Shown here: one piece after another, positions 53,702 to 62,238 of the stretch
Layout: every line of letters starts with the position of its first letter
How positions within the stretch are numbered: position 1 is the first letter of the stretch
Assembly (NCBI RefSeq): GCF_014196925.1
Contig: NZ_JACIEN010000002.1
Location: 186,001-250,000 of the forward strand
Reading direction: 5' to 3'
Source: Chelatococcus caeni
Lineage (GTDB): Bacteria > Pseudomonadota > Alphaproteobacteria > Rhizobiales > Beijerinckiaceae
Length of the DNA stretch: 64,000 nucleotides
Notes under the pieces: generated by a model
What the model was told of the DNA's origin: nothing
What the model saw: only the letters and a program-made list of their open reading frames with translations
Database searches by the model: none
Made by a program: the position numbers and the translations under genes

Positions 53702-54406
53702 TCACACTGCAAGATAAGCGTCACGAATGTCGGGGCTCTCCTCGAGCTCGCGGATCGTGCCGCCGAAGCGGATGCGCCCGCTCTCGATGATATAGGCCCT
53801 GTCGGAGATCAGCCGCGCGAAATGCAGGTTCTGCTCCGAGAGGACGATGCTGAGGCCTTCGTTCTTCATGGCGAGGATGGCGTTCGCCATCTCTTCGACG
53901 ATCTTGGGGGCGAGGCCTTCCGAGGGCTCGTCGAGGAGGACGAGGGAGGGGTTGCCCATCAGCGTGCGGGCGATGGTCAGCATCTGCTGCTCGCCGCCGC
54001 TCATGCGCCCGCCGAGGCGCCCGCGCATCTCGCCGAGATTGGGAAAGAGCGTGTAGAGCTTCTCCGGCGTCCAGCGGGGGGCGCCCGTCCGCTCCGGCTG
54101 CTCGCCGACCATGAGGTTCTCCTCCACCGTCAGCTCGGTGAAGATGCGCCGGTCCTCGGGCACGTAGCCGAGGCCGCGGCGCACGATCTCGTGCGTCGGG
54201 CGCGCCGTGATGTCCTCGCCCTCGAAGAGGATGCGCCCCTCGCGCCGGGCGACGAGCCCGACGATGGAGCGGAAGGTGGTGGACTTGCCGGCGCCGTTGC
54301 GGCCGAGGAGGGCGACCACCTCGCCGGGGCCGACGTTGATGTCGACGTCGAAGAGGATATGGGCCGGCCCGTAGAAGCTGTTGAGCTGGTGGACTTCGAG
54401 TTTCAT
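53702..54406 (-). CDS. livF: Branched-chain-type amino acid ABC transporter ATPase LivF
   Basis: A 234-aa ATPase: Walker A GRNGAGKST, signature MSGGEQQM, Walker B LVLLDEPSEGL, H-loop region VLSEQNLHFA, and the LivF-type YVPEDRRIFTELTVEENL. It energises import by the LivHM permease as a heterodimer with LivG. Its ATG overlaps the livG stop by 4 bp. Liv-type systems in catabolic islands often carry aromatic or heterocyclic acids rather than leucine, so the substrate here may be the compound degraded by the linked enzymes. Confidence 0.94.
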   Translation of the reverse strand: MKLEVHQLNSFYGPAHILFDVDINVGPGEVVALLGRNGAGKSTTFRSIVGLVARREGRILFEGEDITARPTHEIVRRGLGYVPEDRRIFTELTVEENLMVGEQPERTGAPRWTPEKLYTLFPNLGEMRGRLGGRMSGGEQQMLTIARTLMGNPSLVLLDEPSEGLAPKIVEEMANAILAMKNEGLSIVLSEQNLHFARLISDRAYIIESGRIRFGGTIRELEESPDIRDAYLAV

Positions 54407-55176
54407 GCCGCGGCCTCTCCGCCATAGACGCTGCCTTCGCCGAGATAGACGGCCTTGACGTCCGGGTTGTTGCGCACCTCGGCCGGCGTGCCGCCCGCGA
54501 TGAGGCTGCCGCGGTTCAGCACCATGATCCGGTCCGCATGCTCGAAGACGACGTCCATGTCGTGTTCGGTGAAGAGCACGCCGATCGACTGCTCGCGCGC
54601 GATCGTCGCGGTGAGGCGCATCAGCGCGACGCGCTCCTTCGGCGCCATGCCGGCCGTCGGCTCGTCCATCAGGAGGAGCCTCGGCTCGTTGACGAGGGCG
54701 ATGGCGAGCTCGAGGCGCTTCAGGTCGCCATAGGCGAGCTCGCCACACGGCCGCTCCGCGAGGTCGCGCATGCCGACGAGCCCGAGCAGCCGGTCGGCCT
54801 CGGCGTGGTGGCGCGCGCCGGCGAAGCCGAACAGGCGGCCGAGCTCGCGGTGGTGCGAGAGCAGCGCCACCTGCACGTTCTCGCGCACCGTCATCGAGGG
54901 ATAGGTGGCGGTGATCTGGAAGGTGCGGCCGACGCCGAGACGCCAGATCTCGCGCGGGCGCAGGCCGGCCGTGTCGCGGCCGAGGATCCTGACCGAACCG
55001 GTGTCGCGGCTGATCTGGCCGTTGAGCATGTTGAAGCACGTGCTCTTGCCGGCGCCGTTGGGACCGATGAGGGCGAGGATCTCGCCGGCGGCGAGGGTGA
55101 AGGACACGCCCCTGACCGCATGCACGCCGCCATAGGACTTCGACAGGTTCTCGACTTCGAGGATGGGCGTGCTCAT
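54403..55176 (-). CDS. livG: Branched-chain-type amino acid ABC transporter ATPase LivG
   Basis: A 257-aa ATPase: Walker A GPNGAGKST, LivG-specific VGRTFQITATYPSMTVREN, signature LAYGDLKRLEL, Walker B LLLMDEPTAGMAP and FTEHDMDVVFEHADRI. The C-terminus includes PAEVRNNPDVKAVYLG. The ATG at 55176 overlaps the permease stop; longer upstream frames belong to another reading frame. Confidence 0.94.
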   Translation of the reverse strand: MSTPILEVENLSKSYGGVHAVRGVSFTLAAGEILALIGPNGAGKSTCFNMLNGQISRDTGSVRILGRDTAGLRPREIWRLGVGRTFQITATYPSMTVRENVQVALLSHHRELGRLFGFAGARHHAEADRLLGLVGMRDLAERPCGELAYGDLKRLELAIALVNEPRLLLMDEPTAGMAPKERVALMRLTATIAREQSIGVLFTEHDMDVVFEHADRIMVLNRGSLIAGGTPAEVRNNPDVKAVYLGEGSVYGGEAAA

Positions 55177-57122
55177 CGTGCGGCCTCCATCTTGGGGGCG
55201 GCGATCGGGGCGGCGCCGCTGCCGGACGTCGGGGCGGTTGCCTTCGCGGGTGCGGTCCGCGCCGCGCTGCCGCCGTCGTCGGCCCGGGTGCGGCGGCGGG
55301 CCAGGAGGTCCTCCGCGAAGCCGACGATGCCCTTGGGGAAGGCGACGACGAGCAGCACGATGATGGCGCCGAGCACGAGCTTCGACAGGTCCGTCTGGCT
55401 GACGAGCCAGATGGCGAGCGCCTTGTAGACGATGGCGCCGACGACGGCCCCCGACACCGTCTCGATGCCGCCGAGCAGCACCATGACGAGCCCGTCGACC
55501 GACATCGGGATGGCGAGGTTGTCCGGGAAGACGCTGCCCTTCAGGAAGGCGAAGAGCGCCCCGGCGATGCCCGCGAAGGTGCCGGCGATGACGAAGGCGG
55601 CCCACTGCACGCGCGAGCGGTCAATGCCGATCGCCTCCGAGCGCAGGGCGGAATCGCGCGTTGCCCTGAGCGCATAGCCGAAGGGTGAGAAGACGAGCAC
55701 CCTGAGCGCCACGATGCCGATGACCGAGACGGCGAGCGCCAGCCAGTAGAAGGTGGCGGGGCTCGAGGCCCAGCTCGCCGGCCACACGCCGAGGATGCCG
55801 TTGTCGCCGCCGGTGACCTCGACCCACTGGAAGGCGATGGACCAGGCGATCTGCGCGAAGGCGAGCGTCAGCATGGCGAAATAGACGCCCGACAGGCGCA
55901 CGCAGAACCAGCCGAAGAGGATGGCGCCGGCCACCCCGAGCAGCGGCCCCAGCAGGAGCGAGCCGATCATCGGCATGCCGAACATGGTGGTGGCGAAGGC
56001 CGCGCCATAGGCGCCGAGGCCGAAATAGGCCGCATGGCCGAAGGAGGCGAGGCCGCCGACCGTCATCAGGAAGTGCAGGCTCGCCGCGAAGAGGGCGAAG
56101 ACGGCGATCTCGGCCAGCACCGTCAGCGCGTAGTCGCCGGTGACGAAGGGCGCGAAGCCCGCGGCGACGACAACGGCGAGCATGATGAGGCGCTGGTTCT
56201 GGCTCATCGGCCGCCAGGGGCGGATGCTGAGCCCGGCCGGCTGGCGGGCCGGGCCTTCGGCGCGCCCGAGCAGGCCCCACGGCCGCACGATGAGCACGCA
56301 GGCCATGACGAGGAAGACGAGGACGATCGAGATCTTGGGAAAGATCAGGATGCCGAAGGCGTTGAGCTCGGAGACGAGCACCGCGGCGATGAAGGCGCCG
56401 AGCACGCTGCCGAGCCCGCCGATGACGACGACGACGAAGACCTCGACGATGATGGAGAGATCCATGAGATGGGTGACGGCGTTGCGCGGGATCTGCAGCG
56501 CGCCGCCGAGGCCGGCGAGGAAGATGCCGAGCGCGAAGACCGAGGTGAACAGCCAGGTCTGGTTGACGCCGAGGGCCGCCACCATGTCGCGGTCCTGGGT
56601 CGCGGCGCGCACGAGGACGCCCCAGCGGGTGCGGTGGAAGAGGATCCACAGGCCGCCGAGCACGAGCGGGCCGAGCACGATGAGGAAGAGGTCGTAGGTC
56701 GGCACCGCGAGGCCGAGGATATCGACCGCGCCGCGCAGCCCGGGCGCACGTGGCCCGACGAGGTCCTCCGGGCCCCAGATCATGACGACGAGGTCCTGCA
56801 CCATCAGCGTCACGCCGAAGGTCGCGAGCAGCTGGAACAGCTCCGGCGCGCGATAGATGCGGCGCAGCAGCACGATCTCCAGCAGCGCGCCGACGGCCGC
56901 GACGACGAGGGCCGCGACGACGATGCCGCCCCAGAAGCCGAAGAAGCCCTCGAACCGGTCGGTGAGCGTATAGGCCACATAGGCGCCGAGCATGTAGAAG
57001 GCGCCGTGGGCGAAGTTCACGATGCGCGTGACGCCGAAGATGATCGACAGGCCGGACGCGACGAGGAACAGGGAAGCCGCGCTGGCGAGGCCTGTCAGGA
57101 ACTGGACGACGAAGAATTCCAC
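55173..57122 (-). CDS. Fused LivH-LivM permease of a branched-chain-type ABC transporter
   Basis: A single 649-aa membrane protein holding both permease halves. The LivH part is about 1-300 (GLSIIFGVTRIVNFAHGAFYM, LVRAATQDRDMVAALGVN, EVFVVVVIGGLGSVLGAF). The LivM part is about 315-610 (LMTVGGLASFGHAAYFGLGA, RDSALRSEAIGIDRSR, MVLLGGIETVSGAVVG). The C-terminus is an A/P-rich tail. I place the start at GTG 57122, which fits LivH alignments and has AGAGGG upstream. An ATG at 57197 inside the adjacent repeat would add 25 unconserved residues and cannot be excluded. Confidence 0.9.
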   Translation of the reverse strand: MEFFVVQFLTGLASAASLFLVASGLSIIFGVTRIVNFAHGAFYMLGAYVAYTLTDRFEGFFGFWGGIVVAALVVAAVGALLEIVLLRRIYRAPELFQLLATFGVTLMVQDLVVMIWGPEDLVGPRAPGLRGAVDILGLAVPTYDLFLIVLGPLVLGGLWILFHRTRWGVLVRAATQDRDMVAALGVNQTWLFTSVFALGIFLAGLGGALQIPRNAVTHLMDLSIIVEVFVVVVIGGLGSVLGAFIAAVLVSELNAFGILIFPKISIVLVFLVMACVLIVRPWGLLGRAEGPARQPAGLSIRPWRPMSQNQRLIMLAVVVAAGFAPFVTGDYALTVLAEIAVFALFAASLHFLMTVGGLASFGHAAYFGLGAYGAAFATTMFGMPMIGSLLLGPLLGVAGAILFGWFCVRLSGVYFAMLTLAFAQIAWSIAFQWVEVTGGDNGILGVWPASWASSPATFYWLALAVSVIGIVALRVLVFSPFGYALRATRDSALRSEAIGIDRSRVQWAAFVIAGTFAGIAGALFAFLKGSVFPDNLAIPMSVDGLVMVLLGGIETVSGAVVGAIVYKALAIWLVSQTDLSKLVLGAIIVLLVVAFPKGIVGFAEDLLARRRTRADDGGSAARTAPAKATAPTSGSGAAPIAAPKMEAAR

Positions 57123-57195
57123 GGACGCGACCCTCTGGTTCTGGTCAGGCCCGGCGTCGTTGCGCCGGGGTTCGCTGGGCTGAGCGACGCTGCTC

Positions 57196-57365
57196 ATTCC
57201 CTCCCCCCCTTGCGGGGGAGGGTAGGGAGGGGGCACCTGGATGACCGCCGTGTTCTTGCGTCACGGCCTCCACCCCCACCCCTCCCCGAGCAAGTCGAGT
57301 GATCCCGGCTTGCTCTTCCCAAGATCCCTTCCCGGGTGAATCCGAGATGGGTGGGGGAGGGGAAT
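57196..57365. repeat. 170-bp MITE-like element with terminal inverted repeats
   Basis: Lies between livK and the permease gene. The left end (from 57196) reads ATTCCCTCCCCC and the right end (to 57365) reads GGGGGAGGGGAAT, a near-perfect terminal inverted repeat. Inside are further C-rich and G-rich tracts that pair (AGGGAGGGGGCACC with CCACCCCCACCCCTCC). No open frame. It is probably a non-autonomous palindromic repeat of the kind scattered in rhizobial genomes, lodged inside an operon; 57237-57414 holds no gene. Confidence 0.65.
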
Positions 57366-57414
57366 AGCCGCTCTCGCTACGGCAGCGGCGCTCCTTAACG
57401 CTTCAGCCGCAACA

Positions 57415-58620
57415 TCACCCCTGCGGCCTGAGCTGCTTCACGTCCTCTTCGGACGGCAGGTAGTTGGCGCCGTCGCGATAGACGGAATCGACCATAACGC
57501 CCTTGCCGTCGCGTACGTCGGTCTTGCCGACATAGGCGCCGAGCGTCGACTGGTGGTCGGTCGCGCGGAAGACGATCTTGCCGAAGGGCGTGTCGACCTC
57601 GACGCCCTTGGCGGCGGCGACGAGCTTGTCGGTCTCCGTCGAGCCGGCCTTGGCGAGGACGGCCGCGACCGCCTTCATCGTGCCGTAGCCGACGATGGAG
57701 CCGAGGCGCGGATAGTCGTTGAACTTCGCCTGGTAGGCCTTGAGGAAGGCGTCGTGCTCGGGCGTCTTGATGTCGTACCAGGGATAGCCGGTGACGATCC
57801 AGCCCTTGGGGGTCTCGTCCTTGAGGGGGTCGAGATATTCGGGCTCGCCGGTGAGGAAGCTGACGACCGAGCGGTCCTTGAACAGGCCGCGGGTGTTGCC
57901 CTCGCGCACGAACTTCACGAGGTCGGCGCCGAAAGTGACGTTGAGGATGGCTTCGGGCTTCGACGCGAGCAGCGCCTGCGCCACCGCGCCGGCGTCGATC
58001 TTGCCCTGCGGCGGCCACTGCTCGTCCACCCATTCGATATCCGGCCGGGCCTTCGAGAGAAGCTCCTTGAACACCGCGACGGCCGACTGGCCGTATTCGT
58101 AGTTCGGCGCCACCGTCGCCCAGCGCTTGGCCGGCAGCTTGGCCGCCTCTTCGGCCAGCATCGCCGCCTGCATGTAGTTGGAGGGGCGCAGGCGGAAGGT
58201 GTAGTCGTTGCCCTTGGACCAGGTGATGGCGTCCGTCAGCGGCTCGGCTGCCATGAAGAACACCTGCTTCTGCTTGGCGAAATCGGCCACGGCCAAGCCG
58301 ATGTGCGAGAAGAAGGTGCCGGTGATGAGCGCCACGCCCTCGCGCGAGACGAGCTCGTTGGCGGCCGTCACGGCCTCGGCCGGCTTGCCGGCGTCGTCCT
58401 TGGAGATGACGACGAGCTTCTTGCCGTCGACGCCGCCCTTGGCATTGATCTCCTCGATGGCGAGCTGCCAGCCCTTGCGGTAGGGCTCGGTGAAGGCCGG
58501 CAGGGCCGAATAGCTGTTGATCTCGCCGATCTTGATCTCGCCCTGGGCTCGGGCGGCGCCGGTGGCCGCGACAATGGCCAGGGCTGCAAAGGCTACCGAT
58601 TTTCGCAATCTCGTCCGCAT
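57415..58620 (-). CDS. Branched-chain-type ABC transporter substrate-binding protein LivK
   Basis: A 401-aa periplasmic protein with a signal peptide (RLRKSVAFAALAIVAATGAARA, cut near AQG). A type I binding fold follows: IKIGEINSYSALPAFTEPYR, VISKDDAGKPAEAVTAANEL, AVVAPNYEYGQSAV-like ATVAPNYEYGQSAVAVF, and GYGTMKAVAAVLAKAG. It captures the ligand for the LivHMGF importer just downstream. The ligand is unknown; linkage to the reductase and hydroxylase genes suggests a heterocyclic carboxylate. The DUF1185 gene ends 48 bp upstream. Confidence 0.92.
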   Translation of the reverse strand: MRTRLRKSVAFAALAIVAATGAARAQGEIKIGEINSYSALPAFTEPYRKGWQLAIEEINAKGGVDGKKLVVISKDDAGKPAEAVTAANELVSREGVALITGTFFSHIGLAVADFAKQKQVFFMAAEPLTDAITWSKGNDYTFRLRPSNYMQAAMLAEEAAKLPAKRWATVAPNYEYGQSAVAVFKELLSKARPDIEWVDEQWPPQGKIDAGAVAQALLASKPEAILNVTFGADLVKFVREGNTRGLFKDRSVVSFLTGEPEYLDPLKDETPKGWIVTGYPWYDIKTPEHDAFLKAYQAKFNDYPRLGSIVGYGTMKAVAAVLAKAGSTETDKLVAAAKGVEVDTPFGKIVFRATDHQSTLGAYVGKTDVRDGKGVMVDSVYRDGANYLPSEEDVKQLRPQG

Positions 58621-58668
58621 GTGCTCTCTCCCGTTATCGTCCGCGCCCGTCCCCTCTGGTCTGGACCG

Positions 58669-59253
58669 TCAGCGCAAGCCGTCCTCACCCTTGATCTCTT
58701 GCTTCGTCAGCCCGCCGACGCGCGGCAGCGGCCGGCCGGAATCCGTGACGGCGACCGCCACCAGGATCTCGCCCGCGCGCGGTGCGTCGTTGAGGCTGAC
58801 CTCCATGCCGTCGAAGTGGCTCCGCACATAGGCGGCATCCTTGTGGCCGAGCGGGATGTCGAGCACCGCGCCCGGCCCGCCGCGTTTCTTCGAGGAGGGA
58901 ATGAGCGCTGCGCCCTTGCCCAGCACCTTGCGCACCGGCGTGCCCATGCGCGGGTGCAGGATGGCGGCGGCATGCTCCAGCTCGCCGTTCTCGCCGACGA
59001 GCGCCGCCTTGCCGTAGCTCTCGGCCGCCTGCCCCTCGATGCCCAGCGCCGCGACGGCCTTCTCCGCCAGGAAGCCGCCGAGCTCCTCGCCGATGTCCAT
59101 GAGCTCGCCGAGGTCCTCGACATAGCGCCCGGCAAAGGGGTTCTCGATCACGGCGACAGCCGCGGCCTTGCGGGTCGGCGGGCTCACCAGCCGGCCCATC
59201 TCGGTGTGGGTTTCCTCGACGAATGTCGCGATCTTGCGGATCTTCGCCTTCAT
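58669..59253 (-). CDS. DUF1185 / 'amino acid synthesis' family protein, copy 1
   Basis: A 194-aa soluble protein of the AA_synth family (formerly DUF1185). Motifs shared with the next gene: VAVIENPFAGRYVEDL (about 33-48), SYGKAALVG, GELEHAAA, SSKKRGGPGAVLD, YVRSHFDGMEV and the C-terminal EIKGEDGLR. A structure of one member shows a chorismate-mutase/YjgF-like trimeric fold (from memory), and no reaction is established. The ATG at 59253 overlaps the stop of copy 2. A role in a ring-opening or tautomerising step is inference from context. Confidence 0.85.
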   Translation of the reverse strand: MKAKIRKIATFVEETHTEMGRLVSPPTRKAAAVAVIENPFAGRYVEDLGELMDIGEELGGFLAEKAVAALGIEGQAAESYGKAALVGENGELEHAAAILHPRMGTPVRKVLGKGAALIPSSKKRGGPGAVLDIPLGHKDAAYVRSHFDGMEVSLNDAPRAGEILVAVAVTDSGRPLPRVGGLTKQEIKGEDGLR

Positions 59254-59834
59254 CTCAGGCCGTCCTCTCCCTTGATCTCGCTCGCCTTCAGCCCGCCGAC
59301 GCGGGCGTGGATGCGCGGCCCCGTCGTCATGACGAGGATGACCGCCATCTCGTCGGCGCGCGGGGAATCGGGGATGCCCACCTCCATGGCGTCGAAATGG
59401 CTGCGCACGTAGGAAGCGTTGATGTGCGTGACCGGCACGTCGAGGCGCGCGCCCGGCCCGCCGACCTTCTTGGTCGAGGGCACGATGGCCTTGGCATCGC
59501 CCAGGGCCTCGCGCATGGCATAGCCGCCGGGCACGTGCCACAGCGCGCCGTGCTCCAATTCGCCCGCGGCGCCGACGATGGCGCCCTTGCCGTAGCCCTC
59601 GATCGCCGCGACGTCGCCGCCGAGGGCGGCGATGAGGTCCCGCGCCATGGCGAGGCCGAGGGGCTTCAGGTCGTCCATGAAGCCGGCGATGTCCTCGACA
59701 TGGCGGCCGGCGAAGGGATTGGCGATCACGGCGACGATGGCGCCGCGCTTGAGGGGCCTTGCGGCCGGCTGGCCGCCCTCGTGGAAGATCTCCTCCACCG
59801 TGATCAGGCGCTTGCGGACATCGACGTCAGGCAT
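59250..59834 (-). CDS. DUF1185 / 'amino acid synthesis' family protein, copy 2
   Basis: Also 194 aa and clearly paralogous to copy 1: VAVIANPFAGRHVEDI, GYGKGAIVG, GELEHGAL, STKKVGGPGARLD, YVRSHFDAMEV, and an identical EIKGEDGLR end. It begins with an extra VRKRLITVEEIFHEGG. The two genes overlap by 4 bp, and this one overlaps the UPF0280 gene by 8 bp, so all are translationally coupled and probably made in matched amounts. The pair may form a mixed oligomer. Confidence 0.85.
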   Translation of the reverse strand: MPDVDVRKRLITVEEIFHEGGQPAARPLKRGAIVAVIANPFAGRHVEDIAGFMDDLKPLGLAMARDLIAALGGDVAAIEGYGKGAIVGAAGELEHGALWHVPGGYAMREALGDAKAIVPSTKKVGGPGARLDVPVTHINASYVRSHFDAMEVGIPDSPRADEMAVILVMTTGPRIHARVGGLKASEIKGEDGLR

Positions 59835-60747
59835 GGATTTGACCCGTCTCCCGGAAAGTGTCAGCCGGCCGCGGCGCGGGCGCCGCGACGGTGGGTGCGG
59901 CCGGCAGCGAGCCTACCGTTCGCGTATGACCTTGCAAATGCAATGCCGCGGCGATGATCAGTCCGCGGTGGAGAAGCGCCTGCGCGAAGCCGCAGCCGGC
60001 GTCGAGCGCCGCCGCGATGTCGATATCGTCGAGGCGGCGCACGGCGCGCGTCACGGGGCGCTCGCCGAGGTCGCTCTCCGGCGCGAGCACCGAGGCCGGC
60101 ACGCGCGTGACGGCGGGATGGCCCGGCAGGTCGACGGCGTTGGCGATCATGGTCGCGGCCGCATCCGCTGCCGCCGCGTCGCGGGCGAGCACGGTGACCG
60201 CGTCGGCGATGCCCAGCGAGAAACTACGCCCGTGCCGGCCGCTCGTGGCGATACCGCCGATGCCATGGGCGGCGGTGAGGCTGAGGGTGCCGAAAAGGCC
60301 CGGCTCGTCCGGCCGGTCCACCATGCCGATGGAGAAGGTGCTGGCCGCGCTAAGATGGAGCGCGATGTCGCCGCCGTTGTTGACATAGGCCTTGTCGAGC
60401 CGCGCCACGGCGAGCATGGCGGCGAGGACCTCGTCCGCATCGGCGCCGGCGACGGCCGCCATAGGCGTGATGAAGCCGTCGGCTGCATGGGGCATGACGG
60501 CTCCCTGCATGCGCCGCGCGACCGCGCCGGCGAGCGGCGGATCGCCAGGGCGCGCCTGCCGCCGCAGCGCCGGCAGTTCGGCGCACAGCTCGTCGAGCAG
60601 GGTCGCGAAGCGCCGCGCCGCGGCCTCATAGGCGCGCGCCACCTCGCCCGCTTCGCCGAAGGCCTCGATGATGAGGTCGATCGGGCCGTGCTGCAGGTGC
60701 AGCCGGCGCCCGTCGGGCAGCATGCGGGCGGTGGCGGCGTCCCTCAT
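59827..60747 (-). CDS. UPF0280 family protein with ApbE-like fold
   Basis: A 306-aa protein of family UPF0280. Its core shows the ApbE (FMN transferase) pattern: NNGGDIAL (about 123-130), GGIATSGRHGRSFSLG (about 164-179) and DAVTVLARDAAAADAAAT (about 182-199), equivalent to the nucleotide and metal region of ApbE. The C-terminal 80 residues carry an A/P-rich end. The ATG at 60747 overlaps the stop of the reductase gene. ApbE enzymes attach FMN covalently to proteins; a flavinylation role on the adjacent reductase is my inference. Confidence 0.82.
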   Translation of the reverse strand: MRDAATARMLPDGRRLHLQHGPIDLIIEAFGEAGEVARAYEAAARRFATLLDELCAELPALRRQARPGDPPLAGAVARRMQGAVMPHAADGFITPMAAVAGADADEVLAAMLAVARLDKAYVNNGGDIALHLSAASTFSIGMVDRPDEPGLFGTLSLTAAHGIGGIATSGRHGRSFSLGIADAVTVLARDAAAADAAATMIANAVDLPGHPAVTRVPASVLAPESDLGERPVTRAVRRLDDIDIAAALDAGCGFAQALLHRGLIIAAALHLQGHTRTVGSLPAAPTVAAPAPRPADTFRETGQIHA

Positions 60748-62237
60748 CCGTGCGACCTTTTCGCCTTCTGCGGCGACAGCGGCCAGGGATTGTCCAGGCG
60801 GTGCGGCACCTGCCGGCGCGCCTCGCCCGGCTCGAGCGACGAGACCGGCCGGACCTCGCCCATATGGCCGCCGAGCGCCTCGTAGTCGCTCAGCCGCATC
60901 GTGAACTCGATGGGCGCGACGAGGGCCGGCGTCGGCACGTAGCCGAAGGCGTTCTCCGGCACGCGCGTCACGTCCACCATGAAGGTGATGCCGCCGCCGG
61001 GCCAGACATAGACCGGCGCGCCGCCGCAGGTGACATAGGTGAGCGCGTCCTTGACGGAGAGGGTGAGGCGCACCGGGTTCTCGGTGACGCCGGCGCGCAG
61101 CGAGCCGCCGGCCCCGCCCATGAAGAGCACGGTGCACAGGGCGGGCTCGCAGTTCTCCTTGATGCGCTCGACCGACTGGCGCAGCGCCTCGGGCAGCGCG
61201 CGCTCGACCGGCGTCAGCGTCTCGTCGAGCTCGTAATAGGCATGGTGCTCGCCGGTGGTGGAGACCATGAGGAGCCGGAGGCCCGGCCGCGCCACCTTGG
61301 GGTCGAAGGGGCCGAGGATCGACAGGGGATCGGAGATGTTGGTGCCGCCCCAGCCCGTGCCCGGCTCCGCCACCTGGAAGTAGCGGCCCGGGGTCGAGCG
61401 CCGGCCCTTCATCTTGATGCCGGTCTCGGGGATGTCGAGCAGCTTGCCGGCCTGGTGCTCGGAGAGGACGCCGGTGATGTGATCGTCGACTACCACCACC
61501 TCGTCGACCTTGCCGTGCCACTGCTTGGCGAACATGCCGATGGTGGCCGAGCCGCAGCCGACGCGCATGCGCTCCTCGGCGACGCCGTTGACGATCGGCG
61601 GCTTGCCGGCCTGAACGACGACGGTGGTGCCGTCGTCGATGGTCATTTCCACCGGCTTGCCGTTGCACAGGTCGAGCAGGGCGTCGCAGGTGATGCGGCC
61701 TTCCTTCTTCGAGCCGCCGGTCAGGTGATGCACGCCGCCGAGCGACAGCATCTGCGAGCCGTATTCGCCGGTGGTGACGTGGCCGACGGCCTCGCCCTCG
61801 ACGCGCACGGTCGCCTGCTCCGGGCCGAGGTGGCGGTCGGTGTCGATCTTCACCTTGACGCCGCAATAGCTGAAGATGCCCTCGGTGACGACCGTCACCA
61901 TGTCCACCCCGTCCACCTCGGACGAGACGATGAAGGGCGCGGGCTTGTAGTCGGGATAGGTGGTGCCGGCGCCGATGGCGGTGACGAAGGTCTCCTCGCC
62001 CTGGACGATGGTGCCGTCCCACTCGCCCTTGTTGAAGGGCACCACGTTGCCGCCCTGGGCAAGCGTACGCTCCAGCACCACGTGCGGGTCGATGCGCACC
62101 AGCTCGCCCTCGTGGTTGGCGTAGCGGTCGCAGGCGCCCGTCATGCCCGGCTTGATGTAGCACATCACCGGGCAGGCATCGCAGCGGATCTTGTCGTCCT
62201 TGGCCGCGCCCGGCGCGGCCGCCTGTTCGTTCTGCAT
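60744..62237 (-). CDS. 6-hydroxynicotinate reductase-like Fe-S protein
   Basis: A 497-aa soluble protein. The N-terminus holds a CxxCxxxCx9C cluster motif (RCDACPVMC, then GACDRY; Cys 19, 22, 26, 36) for a [4Fe-4S] centre. Conserved blocks include GIFSYCGVKVKIDTD, YGSQMLSLGGVHHLTGGSK and MRVGCGSATIGMFAK. In E. barkeri the enzyme of this name reduces 6-hydroxynicotinate to 1,4,5,6-tetrahydro-6-oxonicotinate with reduced ferredoxin. It is coupled to UPF0280 (ATGA) and 1 bp from the hydroxylase gene upstream. The exact substrate here is unproven. Confidence 0.82.
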   Translation of the reverse strand: MQNEQAAAPGAAKDDKIRCDACPVMCYIKPGMTGACDRYANHEGELVRIDPHVVLERTLAQGGNVVPFNKGEWDGTIVQGEETFVTAIGAGTTYPDYKPAPFIVSSEVDGVDMVTVVTEGIFSYCGVKVKIDTDRHLGPEQATVRVEGEAVGHVTTGEYGSQMLSLGGVHHLTGGSKKEGRITCDALLDLCNGKPVEMTIDDGTTVVVQAGKPPIVNGVAEERMRVGCGSATIGMFAKQWHGKVDEVVVVDDHITGVLSEHQAGKLLDIPETGIKMKGRRSTPGRYFQVAEPGTGWGGTNISDPLSILGPFDPKVARPGLRLLMVSTTGEHHAYYELDETLTPVERALPEALRQSVERIKENCEPALCTVLFMGGAGGSLRAGVTENPVRLTLSVKDALTYVTCGGAPVYVWPGGGITFMVDVTRVPENAFGYVPTPALVAPIEFTMRLSDYEALGGHMGEVRPVSSLEPGEARRQVPHRLDNPWPLSPQKAKRSHG

Positions 62238-62238
62238 G

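Noticed and set aside
57196-57365. CRISPR-like repeat structure
   Set aside because: One inverted element only; no regularly spaced direct repeats and no cas genes anywhere in the window.
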